This document shows, in pieces, positions 1-6,394 of a DNA stretch of 8,610 bases. The position numbers and the translations under genes were made by a program. The stretch is from Actinomycetota bacterium (lineage in GTDB: Bacteria > Actinomycetota > Actinomycetes > Streptosporangiales > Streptosporangiaceae), in NCBI GenBank assembly GCA_003161205.1, contig PMOU01000001.1:1-8610 (forward strand). Reading direction: 5' to 3'. How positions within the stretch are numbered: position 1 is the first letter of the stretch; every line of letters starts with the position of its first letter. The notes beneath the pieces are model-generated. The model saw nothing but the letters and a program-made list of their open reading frames with translations. It did no database searches and was not told the origin of the DNA.

Positions 1-2
1 TT

Positions 3-596
3 CCAGATCTTTTCCTTGAGCTGCAGCCGGTACCATTCCGCCCCCCGCCGGACTGGTTTACCGGCATGCGGCCCGCCCCGTGGATCGACGCGCACGTGAT
101 CAGCGAGGGCCGCAAGCTGGCCGGGGTGTCCCTGGTCGATGTCCCGCCGGTCGGTATCCCACCCGGACAGGACATACACGTACCTGCGCAAACACGTCGG
201 CATGTCCCGCCCGACGTCCCGCCCCCGGACGCCCCGGTCCCACCGCTGGCGCTGCCCGGCCCGGCCCGGCGGCCTGGGCGGCACCGCGCCCCAGCCGACC
301 CTGGTGAGCAGCCCGTCACGAGCACCAGGGGCACCGGACGGCACCAAGCCGTCGCCCCCACCGGGGACACGATCGTCGCCCCAGCCGAGGAGATGATCAT
401 CGGTATTGCCGCCGCCGCCCGTTACCTCGACTACCGCAAGCCGGACAGCTTCCGCCGGGCCCGCACCCGGCGTCCCATCCCCGGCGAGAGCAAGACGGAT
501 GACGGCCGGCCCTGCTGGACGCCGCAGGCGTTGCGGAGCTGGCAGAGCAAACGGAAGATAGCCGGGCAGCGGGCAGACGGCCGGGAACCGGATTAG
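3..596 (+). CDS. Partial hypothetical protein with C-terminal excisionase-like winged helix
   Basis: The frame is open from the left edge of the window, so the true start probably lies upstream. The first internal ATG (66) has no recognisable ribosome binding site. Numbering from that ATG, residues 1-30 look like ordinary protein, about 35-108 are a Pro/Arg/Ala-rich linker, and 109-162 form a compact domain (IIGIAAAARYL, SFRRARTR, IPGE, DGRPCWTPQALRSWQ). That last pattern matches the short MerR/excisionase-type winged helices of actinomycete plasmids and integrative elements, which bind DNA to direct excision or to regulate. The TAG stop overlaps the TAA stop of the convergent gene on the other strand by four bases (TTAG). 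An alternative frame around 139-210 also reads as plausible protein (RTYTYLRKHVG), so a frameshift near 150-170 is possible. The DNA-binding role is an inference. Confidence 0.5.
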   Translation, partial: PDLFLELQPVPFRPPPDWFTGMRPAPWIDAHVISEGRKLAGVSLVDVPPVGIPPGQDIHVPAQTRRHVPPDVPPPDAPVPPLALPGPARRPGRHRAPADPGEQPVTSTRGTGRHQAVAPTGDTIVAPAEEMIIGIAAAARYLDYRKPDSFRRARTRRPIPGESKTDDGRPCWTPQALRSWQSKRKIAGQRADGREPD

Positions 597-778
597 CCGC
601 GTAGCGCGACGGTCGCTGGCAGCCGCGCTAGCAGGACGTCCAGGTCGGCCTCTTCGATCTGCTCGCCATCCGGGCAGTCCTCGGCGGCGATCCACAGCGA
701 CCGCCGCTTGTCCCACAGGAAAGACCACTGATCGCTCAGCTGGCCGATCCTGTCGAGCTGGCCGGGCGTGAGGTTCAT
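593..778 (-). CDS. Small hypothetical protein, 61 aa
   Basis: Third gene of a coupled minus-strand run. Its ATG overlaps the TGA of the preceding gene (ATGA), and a GAGG sequence (787-790) sits 8 nt before the start, so translation is probably coupled. The protein is acidic, begins NLTPGQLDRIGQLSDQW, and has a Trp-containing centre (SLWIAAEDCPDGEQIEEADL) and no membrane segment. I recognise the style of small conserved actinomycete proteins found beside XRE regulators and integrative elements, but I know no function. The four-base tail-to-tail overlap with the plus-strand gene to its left is what compact accessory DNA would show. Confidence 0.65.
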   Translation of the reverse strand: MNLTPGQLDRIGQLSDQWSFLWDKRRSLWIAAEDCPDGEQIEEADLDVLLARLPATVALRG

Positions 779-981
779 GGCGTCGACCTCGCTGACTCAG
801 CTCTGCCCGCGCCTCGTCTGGCTAGCTCCGCCTCGACGGCACTCAGGTGCGCCAGGATCGGCATGCGCGCCGGCGAGTCCGGCCGGGCTAGGGCCAGGCT
901 CGCTTGTAGCTCCCGCCTGGTCCGGTCAAGCTCGCCAGCTGTCAGCCCTCCGGCGTTATGAGGGCGGGTCAGGTTAGGCAT
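775..981 (-). CDS. Small hypothetical protein, 68 aa, helical
   Basis: Middle gene of the three-gene run. I chose the ATG at 979-981 over the in-frame TTG two codons upstream because an AAGAGG sequence lies 7 nt before the ATG but would touch the TTG. The N-terminus is NLTRPHNAGGLTAGELDRTR, followed by a mostly helical Ala/Leu/Arg-rich stretch (ELQASLALARPDSP, LAHLSAVEAELARR) that may form a short coiled coil or helical hairpin. It overlaps the upstream gene by 8 nt and the downstream gene by 4 nt, so all three are presumably made together. Function is unknown. It looks soluble and has no catalytic motif. Confidence 0.6.
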   Translation of the reverse strand: MPNLTRPHNAGGLTAGELDRTRRELQASLALARPDSPARMPILAHLSAVEAELARRGAGRAESARSTP

Positions 982-1210
982 CGGCAATCCTCTTGCGGTC
1001 TTCCTGCTCGGCTACCGCTTCATCCAGCCGGGATTGCAGATCCCCCCGTACGGAGGGCACCGGGTTCTTCGTGTCGAAGTACTCGATGGCTTGTTCAAGC
1101 TGGCGGCGGTAGTCGCGCAGCTCATACGTCGTCATCGCGGGAAGCGGATGCGTCGGCTGGACCGCCGTTTCCGGGGGTCCGGTCACGGGCTGGGCTATGG
1201 TGGCTGACAT
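974..1210 (-). CDS. Small hypothetical protein, 78 aa, coiled-coil-like
   Basis: First gene of the run. The ATG at 1208-1210 is preceded by AAGGA about 10 nt upstream. An ATG 20 codons further upstream (1268-1270) has no ribosome binding site and adds an Arg-rich stretch unlike the rest, so it was not used. The first 25 residues are Thr/Pro-rich and probably disordered. After that comes an amphipathic helical segment (MTTYELRDYRRQLEQAIEYF, then RLDEAVAEQEDRKRIA). Such small helical proteins recur near actinomycete XRE/DUF5753 genes, but I cannot give a function. The gene is divergent from the XRE regulator, which could control it from the shared 155-bp region. Confidence 0.6.
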   Translation of the reverse strand: MSATIAQPVTGPPETAVQPTHPLPAMTTYELRDYRRQLEQAIEYFDTKNPVPSVRGDLQSRLDEAVAEQEDRKRIADA

Positions 1211-1365
1211 CGGCTGACGGTCCTTAAGGCGGGGCGTGCGGGGACGCCGGATACGTGATCTGCTATTCATCGTGGTAGGGCGGGCGTAGCGTTTGAAGCA
1301 ATCGGATCGCTATTGGCAAGGCATGCTGGGACCTGTCAAGCCCGGCAAGATTCAGGAGCTTTTGC
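1211..1365. promoter_or_regulatory. Divergent intergenic region between small-gene run and XRE regulator
   Basis: This stretch should hold the promoters of both divergent units and is the natural place for an operator of the XRE protein. On the minus strand there is a perfect -35-like TTGACA (revcomp of 1334-1339), but the best-spaced -10 (CAATAG, 1310-1315) is poor. On the plus strand the only clear signal is AGGAG at 1354-1358, 7 nt before the GTG of the regulator. No convincing palindromic operator was found. Confidence 0.3.
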
Positions 1366-2271
1366 GTGAGGGACCTGGACCCCGGAGCATCTCCACTGCA
1401 CTTCTTCGGCAGTGAGGTGAGGCATGCGCGCACGTCGGCGGGTATGACACTGGCCGACCTGGCTGCGCTGGTCCCGTGTGATGCCTCGACTGTGTCGCGG
1501 ATCGAGGCGGGGAACCGGGAGCCTACCGAACGGTTCGCGGCTGCGTGCGACGAGGCTTTCCCGCACCTGGGCGGATGGTTCACGCGGTTCTACGCGGACA
1601 GCCGGAAGTGGTCCGGCCCGTATCCGCCGTGGTTCCGCGACTGGGTGGAGATCGAGAGCCGGGCCACGGTGATACGGACATGGCAGCCGTCGCTGGTTCC
1701 TGGGCTGCTGCAGACACCGGACTTTGCGCGCGCTGTCATCGCTGCATGGCGGCGGGACAGCGGGGATGATATCGAGGGCAAAGTCAGGGCACGGATCGAC
1801 CGGCAAGCCATCCTGGACCGCGCTGATCCGCCTGACCTGCGCGCGCTGATCGATGAGTCGGTCCTGGTCCGCCGCATCGGCAGCCCGGAAATCATGTCGG
1901 GCCAGATCGAGCACCTGGCTATGATGGGCGCTCGTCCCAACATCGCGATCCAGGTCATACCGGAAACAGCCAGTGCCTACGCGGGCCTGTCGGGCGCGTT
2001 CTCCGTCGCGACCGTGCCAGGAGAATCCGACGCTGCGTACCTGGAAACGGCAGTCCAGGGCATGACGGTCCGCGACCCTAGACTAGTCAGTAAAACAGCG
2101 CTTATGTTCGATGACCTGAGAGACGAGGCGGCCTCTCGTTCCAGGTCACTCAAGCTCATATCAGAGGCGGTAGAAAGATGGACAAGCCTGGCGGCTTCCG
2201 CTGGCGGAAATCGAGCTACAGCGGTTCCAACGGCGGGGATTGCATCGAGGTCGGGTCCGTACCAAACGTGA
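1366..2271 (+). CDS. XRE-family transcriptional regulator with DUF5753 domain
   Basis: A 301-residue protein starting at GTG with AGGAG 7 nt upstream. Residues about 12-66 are a helix-turn-helix of the XRE/Cro type (LADLAALVPCDASTVSRIEAGNREP). Residues about 90-270 match the DUF5753 domain (IRTWQPSLVPGLLQTPDFAR, then IAIQVIPE and GLSGAFSVA). This architecture belongs to the WhiJ-like regulators of Streptomyces, which are usually paired with a small DUF397 protein and linked to development, antibiotic control or toxin-antitoxin-like behaviour. The family typically ends near residue 270. Here the frame continues for 31 residues (Ser/Ala/Gly-rich) into the DUF397 gene, suggesting loss of the original stop or a frameshift. 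Late codons include ATA, TCA, GTA and AGA, uncommon in high-GC hosts. Confidence 0.92.
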   Translation: MRDLDPGASPLHFFGSEVRHARTSAGMTLADLAALVPCDASTVSRIEAGNREPTERFAAACDEAFPHLGGWFTRFYADSRKWSGPYPPWFRDWVEIESRATVIRTWQPSLVPGLLQTPDFARAVIAAWRRDSGDDIEGKVRARIDRQAILDRADPPDLRALIDESVLVRRIGSPEIMSGQIEHLAMMGARPNIAIQVIPETASAYAGLSGAFSVATVPGESDAAYLETAVQGMTVRDPRLVSKTALMFDDLRDEAASRSRSLKLISEAVERWTSLAASAGGNRATAVPTAGIASRSGPYQT

Positions 2272-2372
2272 TCGCGGTACGGGACACGAAGGACCCGGAG
2301 GGCCCCGTGCTGGCCTGCTCAGCCCAGAACTGGAGGCGGTTTACTGACCGCTTGAAGGAAGACCAATGTTAA
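2178..2372 (+). CDS. DUF397 small protein partner of the XRE regulator
   Basis: A 64-residue protein with the full DUF397 signature: WRKSSYSGSNGGDCIEV, then VIAVRDTKDPEGPVL and W near the C-terminus. DUF397 proteins are almost confined to actinomycetes and are generally encoded next to XRE/DUF5753 regulators. Several such pairs have been proposed to act as antagonistic partners or toxin-antitoxin-like modules, so direct binding to its neighbour is a reasonable inference. The ATG lies inside the end of the regulator gene in a different frame (94-nt overlap), with a purine-rich GAGGCGG (2164-2170) 7 nt upstream. It ends in a Cys codon before TAA. Confidence 0.9.
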   Translation: MDKPGGFRWRKSSYSGSNGGDCIEVGSVPNVIAVRDTKDPEGPVLACSAQNWRRFTDRLKEDQC

Positions 2373-2571
2373 CGTCTGTCCATTCGTATCGGCGGGGCCA
2401 GCTTTGCAGGGTACTCTCACATTAGGCAGGGTCCCCGTTTCTGCTACGCCTTCATGCTGCGCATTATGCGACTTTCTCTTTCGGCTACGAGATGGAATCG
2501 CATGGCCGAGATGTCGGCTAAGCATGGGCAATAGGTTGTTATGCTGATACCATTTACTTTTAAGTTGGGTC

Positions 2572-3756
2572 TTATGTACCAGAGATACCTTGCTGGACCA
2601 CAATAGGTAGCCTGGCTAGCTCTCTGTTCCCATGCCGTACCACAATCGTCCACATGCCGAACGTATCCACGGTAACCTGGATATTGAATTTGTAACCGCG
2701 ACGCAAGATATCTCCAGTCTCCGATATCTTGAAGGCAAATTTAACAGAAGAGGCCTCGTCGTTCTGCGGATCTAGCGCTGCCACGGTGAACGCGTATTCT
2801 CCGGCCGCCACTCCTCCGCACTCAAGGACTACTATCCCGGCGAAGGAAAGGGCATCCCCTAGATTAAGGACGTGGTAGAGCTGGAAACAAGCGCCTGTGA
2901 TGTAGGCGAAAATTTCCCTGAACTCGACATAATTGGCAAGCATCAGAGAAGATACAGCCAGTTTTTCACTCTTGGAACGGTTCCCCGTCCCAGCTAGTCC
3001 GCCTTTACCGCCTTTCGCCCTTACTAGCCGCTCGCCGCCTGCGGGTCCAAAGGTGGTATCTCCGCCGTCCTGTCCATCGATGCCCAGGAAGGATGATGAG
3101 CCGAATGTTGGCATCGTGTCGCCGCCACGCCAAAAAAGTGGGGAGTCAGGATCAATGCTCCCTGCCCCTCCGCCGCCCGCGCCGGGCGCAAGACCTGCAC
3201 CTCCTCCGAGATTGATGCGGACGGGGCCGCCTTTGCCTCCCTTCCCGCCCCGCGCCCCCTTCCCTATCGCTGCCCCGCCACCGCCTCCTGAGCTCGGCGC
3301 AGCACCGCCCTGTCCACCTAGGTTTACGACATCGGCCTGTATCGCGACTTCTAGTCGCGTTGACTCGCGGATTACCTCTTCGGCTTCGGCCTGGGTGATC
3401 TTCCATCCGTTCTTACGTTCGTCGAAGTAAGCTAGCTGCTGGCTCTTCCATTCGTACAGCAGCGTCGTAGGATACAAGCCAACTCGCGACGGCTGATCGA
3501 TCTCATCGGCGTGTTCTATGCAGAGCAATAGCAGGTTACTGACGGACCTGTTGTTTTCTGAAGACATATCCGAATTCCACCTTGGACCGCCTTCTTGGCG
3601 TGCGCAAATATGAGCAATCCGTGAGTTGAGAATCCTTGAGCCGCCCTTGTTGACGCGGTAAAGTGGCTGTTCGCAGCCTGGATAGGCGCATTTGATGGCG
3701 TTCGCGTAAAGTTCTTTCGCGGTAGCGTCCGTCGGCTCTAGGTGTGATCTTGGCAA
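2572..3756 (-). CDS. HNH nuclease fused through a Gly-rich region to a DUF6941-like C-terminal domain
   Basis: I place the start at the TTG of 3754-3756, because AAGGAAGG (3764-3771) lies 7 nt upstream. A TTG 16 codons earlier has no such site. The result is 394 residues. Residues 20-110 form an HNH domain of the type found in bacterial defence effectors such as Cap5: C23/C28 pair, AHI at 48-50, GGPR at 56-59, NLLLLC at 74-79, H82, D87, and the usual trailing YEWK at 101-104. Residues about 147-260 are glycine-rich, with GKGG-type repeats. Residues about 265-390 are beta-rich (LAVSSLMLANYVEF, GGVAAGEYAFTVAALD, ARLPIVV) and resemble DUF6941, which I recall only as a pattern. It lies 51 nt after the restriction endonuclease gene, so it is probably the last gene of that operon. 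Codon use in the nuclease half (CTA, TTG, ATA, AGT) is AT-rich. DNA cleavage is likely; the target and trigger are unknown. Confidence 0.82.
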   Translation of the reverse strand: MPRSHLEPTDATAKELYANAIKCAYPGCEQPLYRVNKGGSRILNSRIAHICARQEGGPRWNSDMSSENNRSVSNLLLLCIEHADEIDQPSRVGLYPTTLLYEWKSQQLAYFDERKNGWKITQAEAEEVIRESTRLEVAIQADVVNLGGQGGAAPSSGGGGGAAIGKGARGGKGGKGGPVRINLGGGAGLAPGAGGGGAGSIDPDSPLFWRGGDTMPTFGSSSFLGIDGQDGGDTTFGPAGGERLVRAKGGKGGLAGTGNRSKSEKLAVSSLMLANYVEFREIFAYITGACFQLYHVLNLGDALSFAGIVVLECGGVAAGEYAFTVAALDPQNDEASSVKFAFKISETGDILRRGYKFNIQVTVDTFGMWTIVVRHGNRELARLPIVVQQGISGT

Positions 3757-3763
3757 AGTAACA

Positions 3764-3771
3764 CCTTCCTT
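3764..3771 (-). promoter_or_regulatory. Ribosome binding site that decides the HNH start
   Basis: AAGGAAGG on the minus strand, 7 nt before TTG 3754-3756. It is the best Shine-Dalgarno match near the gene and moves the start 16 codons downstream of the longest open frame. Confidence 0.6.
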
Positions 3772-3807
3772 AAAGAGCGGAGCCACCACCTCCAAGGGCA
3801 GCAAAGA

Positions 3808-4788
3808 TTATTCCTGGCCGTATGGGCCGAGGAATCGTTCGCCGTTGAAGTGGATGAGGTGTGTCGGATGGTCGGCGCACCATACTTCGGTCTCCCACGC
3901 TATCTGGGATATGTATTGGCGCATTTCTTCGCGGGATGGAAAACAAGAGACGTAGACAAGGCCAGCGGTTGATGCAGCGAACAGGGTCGCGAGTTCCCCG
4001 TATCTCTTGGCGTCGACCGGGCCATGCCAAGACGCGGCTTCCATTAGGACGAGCCAATTCTTATCCGGCAGGTAGACAACTAGATCTGGCATTTTGCCGT
4101 GTCGGCCGGGGGTGACGCCGAGGGCGGCGAGTGCTTCTTGTTCGAACACAGCCCATTTCGTGTCGGCATCACCTATATATAGCACCTGGCCGCCGGGCGT
4201 AAAGTAGCCGCAGAAGTCTTCAACCATCAGTTTGAGGAGCACATTCTGGCCGCCCGGGCTGAGCGTTACTGCGCGGCCATCTGGGAAGGTGACTGCGATA
4301 CGTCGCAGATCACGAGCCCGCGCATAGATCTCGCGAAGGCCGGGAACCTCCACCAGGTACTCGCGAAGGTGCTGTTCAAAGGCCCTTTCCCCGACGCTCC
4401 GCAGGAGCCCGAGCGCTCGCGGGTGGATCTGGTAGCACCACTTAGGCGAGTTGATCGGCCGGGTCGGCTCGTCGGGGTTCTGCTCGACGAGAAGTGCATC
4501 AGCGAACTGGTGGAGAGTGCGACGGCGGATCGTCTCGCGGGTGTTCGGCTTGTAGTCCCTGTCGTAGTGAGTGCGCAGCCATTCCATGATCTCTACTGTC
4601 CGCAACCGGGGATTGGTGGCGTCCGCCCATGCGGTGTCAGGGGTGAGACCGAGGAGCGCCAGCAGGATCAGGGCAGATCGTTCGTTGCTGCGTTCCGCAT
4701 CGAAGTTGAGCTGTGTGAGCAGGCGGCGTGCTTCTTGGATTTGCCGGGTGATGCGGTCCTCGCCGGCTGGCGGCTCCTGGCCTGTCAC
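3808..4788 (-). CDS. BsuBI/PstI-type type II restriction endonuclease
   Basis: A 326-residue protein, close to the usual length for this family. Residues about 10-150 form the N-terminal helix-turn-helix-like region (ALILLALLGLTP, LRTVEIMEWLRTHYDRDYKPNTRETIRR). Residues about 165-325 are the catalytic BsuBI/PstI domain: YIGDADTKWAVFE, HGKMPDLVVYLPDKNWLVLME with D235 and E250 as candidate acidic metal ligands, SWHGPV, and RFLGPY at the end. Family members cleave CTGCAG, which is the predicted target here. The GTG start overlaps the TGA of the methyltransferase (GTGA) and has no Shine-Dalgarno sequence, so translation should depend on ribosomes finishing the methyltransferase. That is a sensible order for making protection first. 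No separate controller gene lies in the operon. The specificity is inferred from family membership, not seen. Confidence 0.93.
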   Translation of the reverse strand: MTGQEPPAGEDRITRQIQEARRLLTQLNFDAERSNERSALILLALLGLTPDTAWADATNPRLRTVEIMEWLRTHYDRDYKPNTRETIRRRTLHQFADALLVEQNPDEPTRPINSPKWCYQIHPRALGLLRSVGERAFEQHLREYLVEVPGLREIYARARDLRRIAVTFPDGRAVTLSPGGQNVLLKLMVEDFCGYFTPGGQVLYIGDADTKWAVFEQEALAALGVTPGRHGKMPDLVVYLPDKNWLVLMEAASWHGPVDAKRYGELATLFAASTAGLVYVSCFPSREEMRQYISQIAWETEVWCADHPTHLIHFNGERFLGPYGQE

Positions 4789-6341
4789 GGCTGGCCAGCC
4801 GGGGAGAATACGTGCAAGGCGACGAGTGAGTCGATTTTCTGCTGATCTGGCCAGGCGCCTTGACCGAGAGCGGTGCCGAGGCTGGTGAGCTGGTCAGTGG
4901 ACGGGTAGCGCATGGATCGAAGGTCGGTGGCGTTGACCTGGGTGTGCCCGCTGAAGGTGCGGAAGAACTGGTCGACAGCGGTGCTGTTCAGCCACAGGCA
5001 AAGCCCGACCGCGACGTTTGCTTGCAGCCCTCTTCCCATGTAGTGGAAGACGTTGAGGTGGTTCTCGAAGCCAACATCGTCGACGTTGACGTCCTCGGGG
5101 TCATAGACGGCTGCGACGACGCGTCGCCGTTCTTCTTTCGCCGAGAATCGCTTTACCACGACGTATCGTTCGTTCGGTAGTAGCAGCTTGTGCGTGTCCG
5201 GGCAGTTGGCCAGTGCCTGCGGTTTCCGGATGGGTCGAGGCCACTGAACCCTGCCGTCCCGAAGATTGCCGGGGTAGATGAGCGGAACCGTGTCTATGGC
5301 GGGCTTGTCTCGGAGGTATTCGCGGGCACGGAAATCGACTACCCGGCCAGTGGAGACTTGTATCTTCAGTTCAGGAAGCGCGCAGGGCAGCGTGGCGAAC
5401 ATGTCCGTGGTGCCTGCGTCGGTCTCGCCGGCGGGGATGTGGATGAATTGGTTGGGGTCACCGGGCTTGACGACTTCTGCGTAGGTGACGATTCGAGAGG
5501 ATGCTTCGTCGATGTGGCCCCGGCTGACTGATAGGACTACCTGGTCGCGATCACCGGACCGGGTAGCGCAGAAAATGATGTTCTCCTGGAGTACGGCGGA
5601 GTCGGCGAATACGAGTGACCGGGATTCGAACACGTGTACCTGGCGCAGTGCCATGCGTTCCAGGAAGAACCGCCGGAATGCGCCGAAGTAGGGGCCATTG
5701 GCGAACGAACGCGGCGTGATGGCGACGATGTGCCCTCCTGGTCTTAGGGTTTGCACGCCTATAGCCAGGAATGCGGCGTATAGGTTCGGGCAGTCGATCC
5801 CCTCGGCTAGGAGAGCCTGCCGTTCAGTCGATTTCGCGGCCAGCTTCCGGTACGGCGGGTTCATGATGACGAGATCGAACGGGGCGCCGAGGGGACCTGA
5901 GTCACGACCCAGACCGGTCGCCTCCGCGATCAGATCCGCCCGGAGAACATTGGCCGCAACCTGGGTTCCCTGTGATGCGGCTACCTTTACGCAGTCGGCT
6001 AGGGTCTCGTCGAGGTATCCGGCTACGGTGGGATCGATCTCAGCGGCCATTACCTCGACCTGGAGTCCGGGAGCTTCGCGCAGGATGCGGGCTATGAGCG
6101 CCGCCGTGAGCGATCCCGTTCCGGCGCCGGGGTCGAGAACGCGTAGTGTCCCGCTGCGGGGAAGACGCGGCATCTCTGCGATAAGGGTAGCGGCGCGGGC
6201 CGGGGTGAAGACCTGGCCTAGCCGGACGCGTGTGGGCGCAGTGCTCAGCGCCGCGCCCGCCCGGGTCCGGCGGTCCTCTGTACGGGCTAGGAGCGCCTCC
6301 ACCGTATTCATAGCCAGGACTCTAACGCTAGGCGCTGACAT
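4785..6341 (-). CDS. Gamma-class N6-adenine DNA methyltransferase of the PstI-like system
   Basis: Predicted to methylate adenine in the sequence cut by the adjacent endonuclease. The start is uncertain: a GTG at 6357-6359, the ATG at 6339-6341 (GGA 6 nt upstream, used here; 518 residues) and an ATG at 6309-6311 are all in frame. Counting from the GTG, the motifs run in gamma-class order: motif X GQVFTP (48-53), motif I LDPGAGTG (75-82) for S-adenosylmethionine binding, motif II AAEIDP (105-110), and catalytic motif IV NPPY (167-170). The C-terminal half would hold the target recognition region. The length fits the M.PstI/M.BsuBI size of about 500 residues. It is first in the operon and is followed immediately by the endonuclease, so the pair appears complete and intact. 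Confidence 0.93.
   Translation of the reverse strand: MSAPSVRVLAMNTVEALLARTEDRRTRAGAALSTAPTRVRLGQVFTPARAATLIAEMPRLPRSGTLRVLDPGAGTGSLTAALIARILREAPGLQVEVMAAEIDPTVAGYLDETLADCVKVAASQGTQVAANVLRADLIAEATGLGRDSGPLGAPFDLVIMNPPYRKLAAKSTERQALLAEGIDCPNLYAAFLAIGVQTLRPGGHIVAITPRSFANGPYFGAFRRFFLERMALRQVHVFESRSLVFADSAVLQENIIFCATRSGDRDQVVLSVSRGHIDEASSRIVTYAEVVKPGDPNQFIHIPAGETDAGTTDMFATLPCALPELKIQVSTGRVVDFRAREYLRDKPAIDTVPLIYPGNLRDGRVQWPRPIRKPQALANCPDTHKLLLPNERYVVVKRFSAKEERRRVVAAVYDPEDVNVDDVGFENHLNVFHYMGRGLQANVAVGLCLWLNSTAVDQFFRTFSGHTQVNATDLRSMRYPSTDQLTSLGTALGQGAWPDQQKIDSLVALHVFSPAGQP
4788..4801. repeat. 14-bp perfect palindrome over the restriction endonuclease start codon
   Basis: CGGCTGGCCAGCCG reads the same on both strands. 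It covers the last methyltransferase codons and the first base of the endonuclease GTG. In mRNA it could fold as a 5-bp stem with a GGCC loop at the initiation site, or it could bind a dimeric protein on DNA. It may also be chance in GC-rich coding sequence. Confidence 0.5.
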
Positions 6342-6388
6342 CCCCGGTCCGTTCTGCACTCGTGTCCAACGTCACTTCGGGTTCAGGG

Positions 6389-6394
6389 ATTTTA
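6389..6394 (-). promoter_or_regulatory. Candidate -10 box for the restriction operon
   Basis: TAAAAT on the minus strand lies about 48 bp before the methyltransferase ATG in otherwise GC-rich DNA. No good -35 hexamer sits 17-18 bp upstream (nearest TGTGTT), so the promoter assignment is tentative. It overlaps the end of the recombinase remnant. Confidence 0.3.

Noticed and set aside
1268..1270. Earlier ATG for the 78-residue gene
   Set aside because: No ribosome binding site precedes it and the added residues are Arg-rich and unlike the rest, whereas the ATG at 1208-1210 has AAGGA upstream.
1336..1914. Minus-strand open frame of 192 codons
   Set aside because: It is antisense to the XRE regulator, which has clear domains and a good ribosome binding site.
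2373..2571. A possible gene or terminator between the convergent DUF397 and HNH genes
   Set aside because: Frames here have no motif or start signal, and the best hairpin (AGCAT/ATGCT around 2520-2545) is too weak to call. The region is simply AT-richer spacer.
2933..3430. Plus-strand open frame of 165 codons rich in proline
   Set aside because: It is the antisense image of the glycine-rich part of the HNH fusion; GGN codons read as proline on the other strand.
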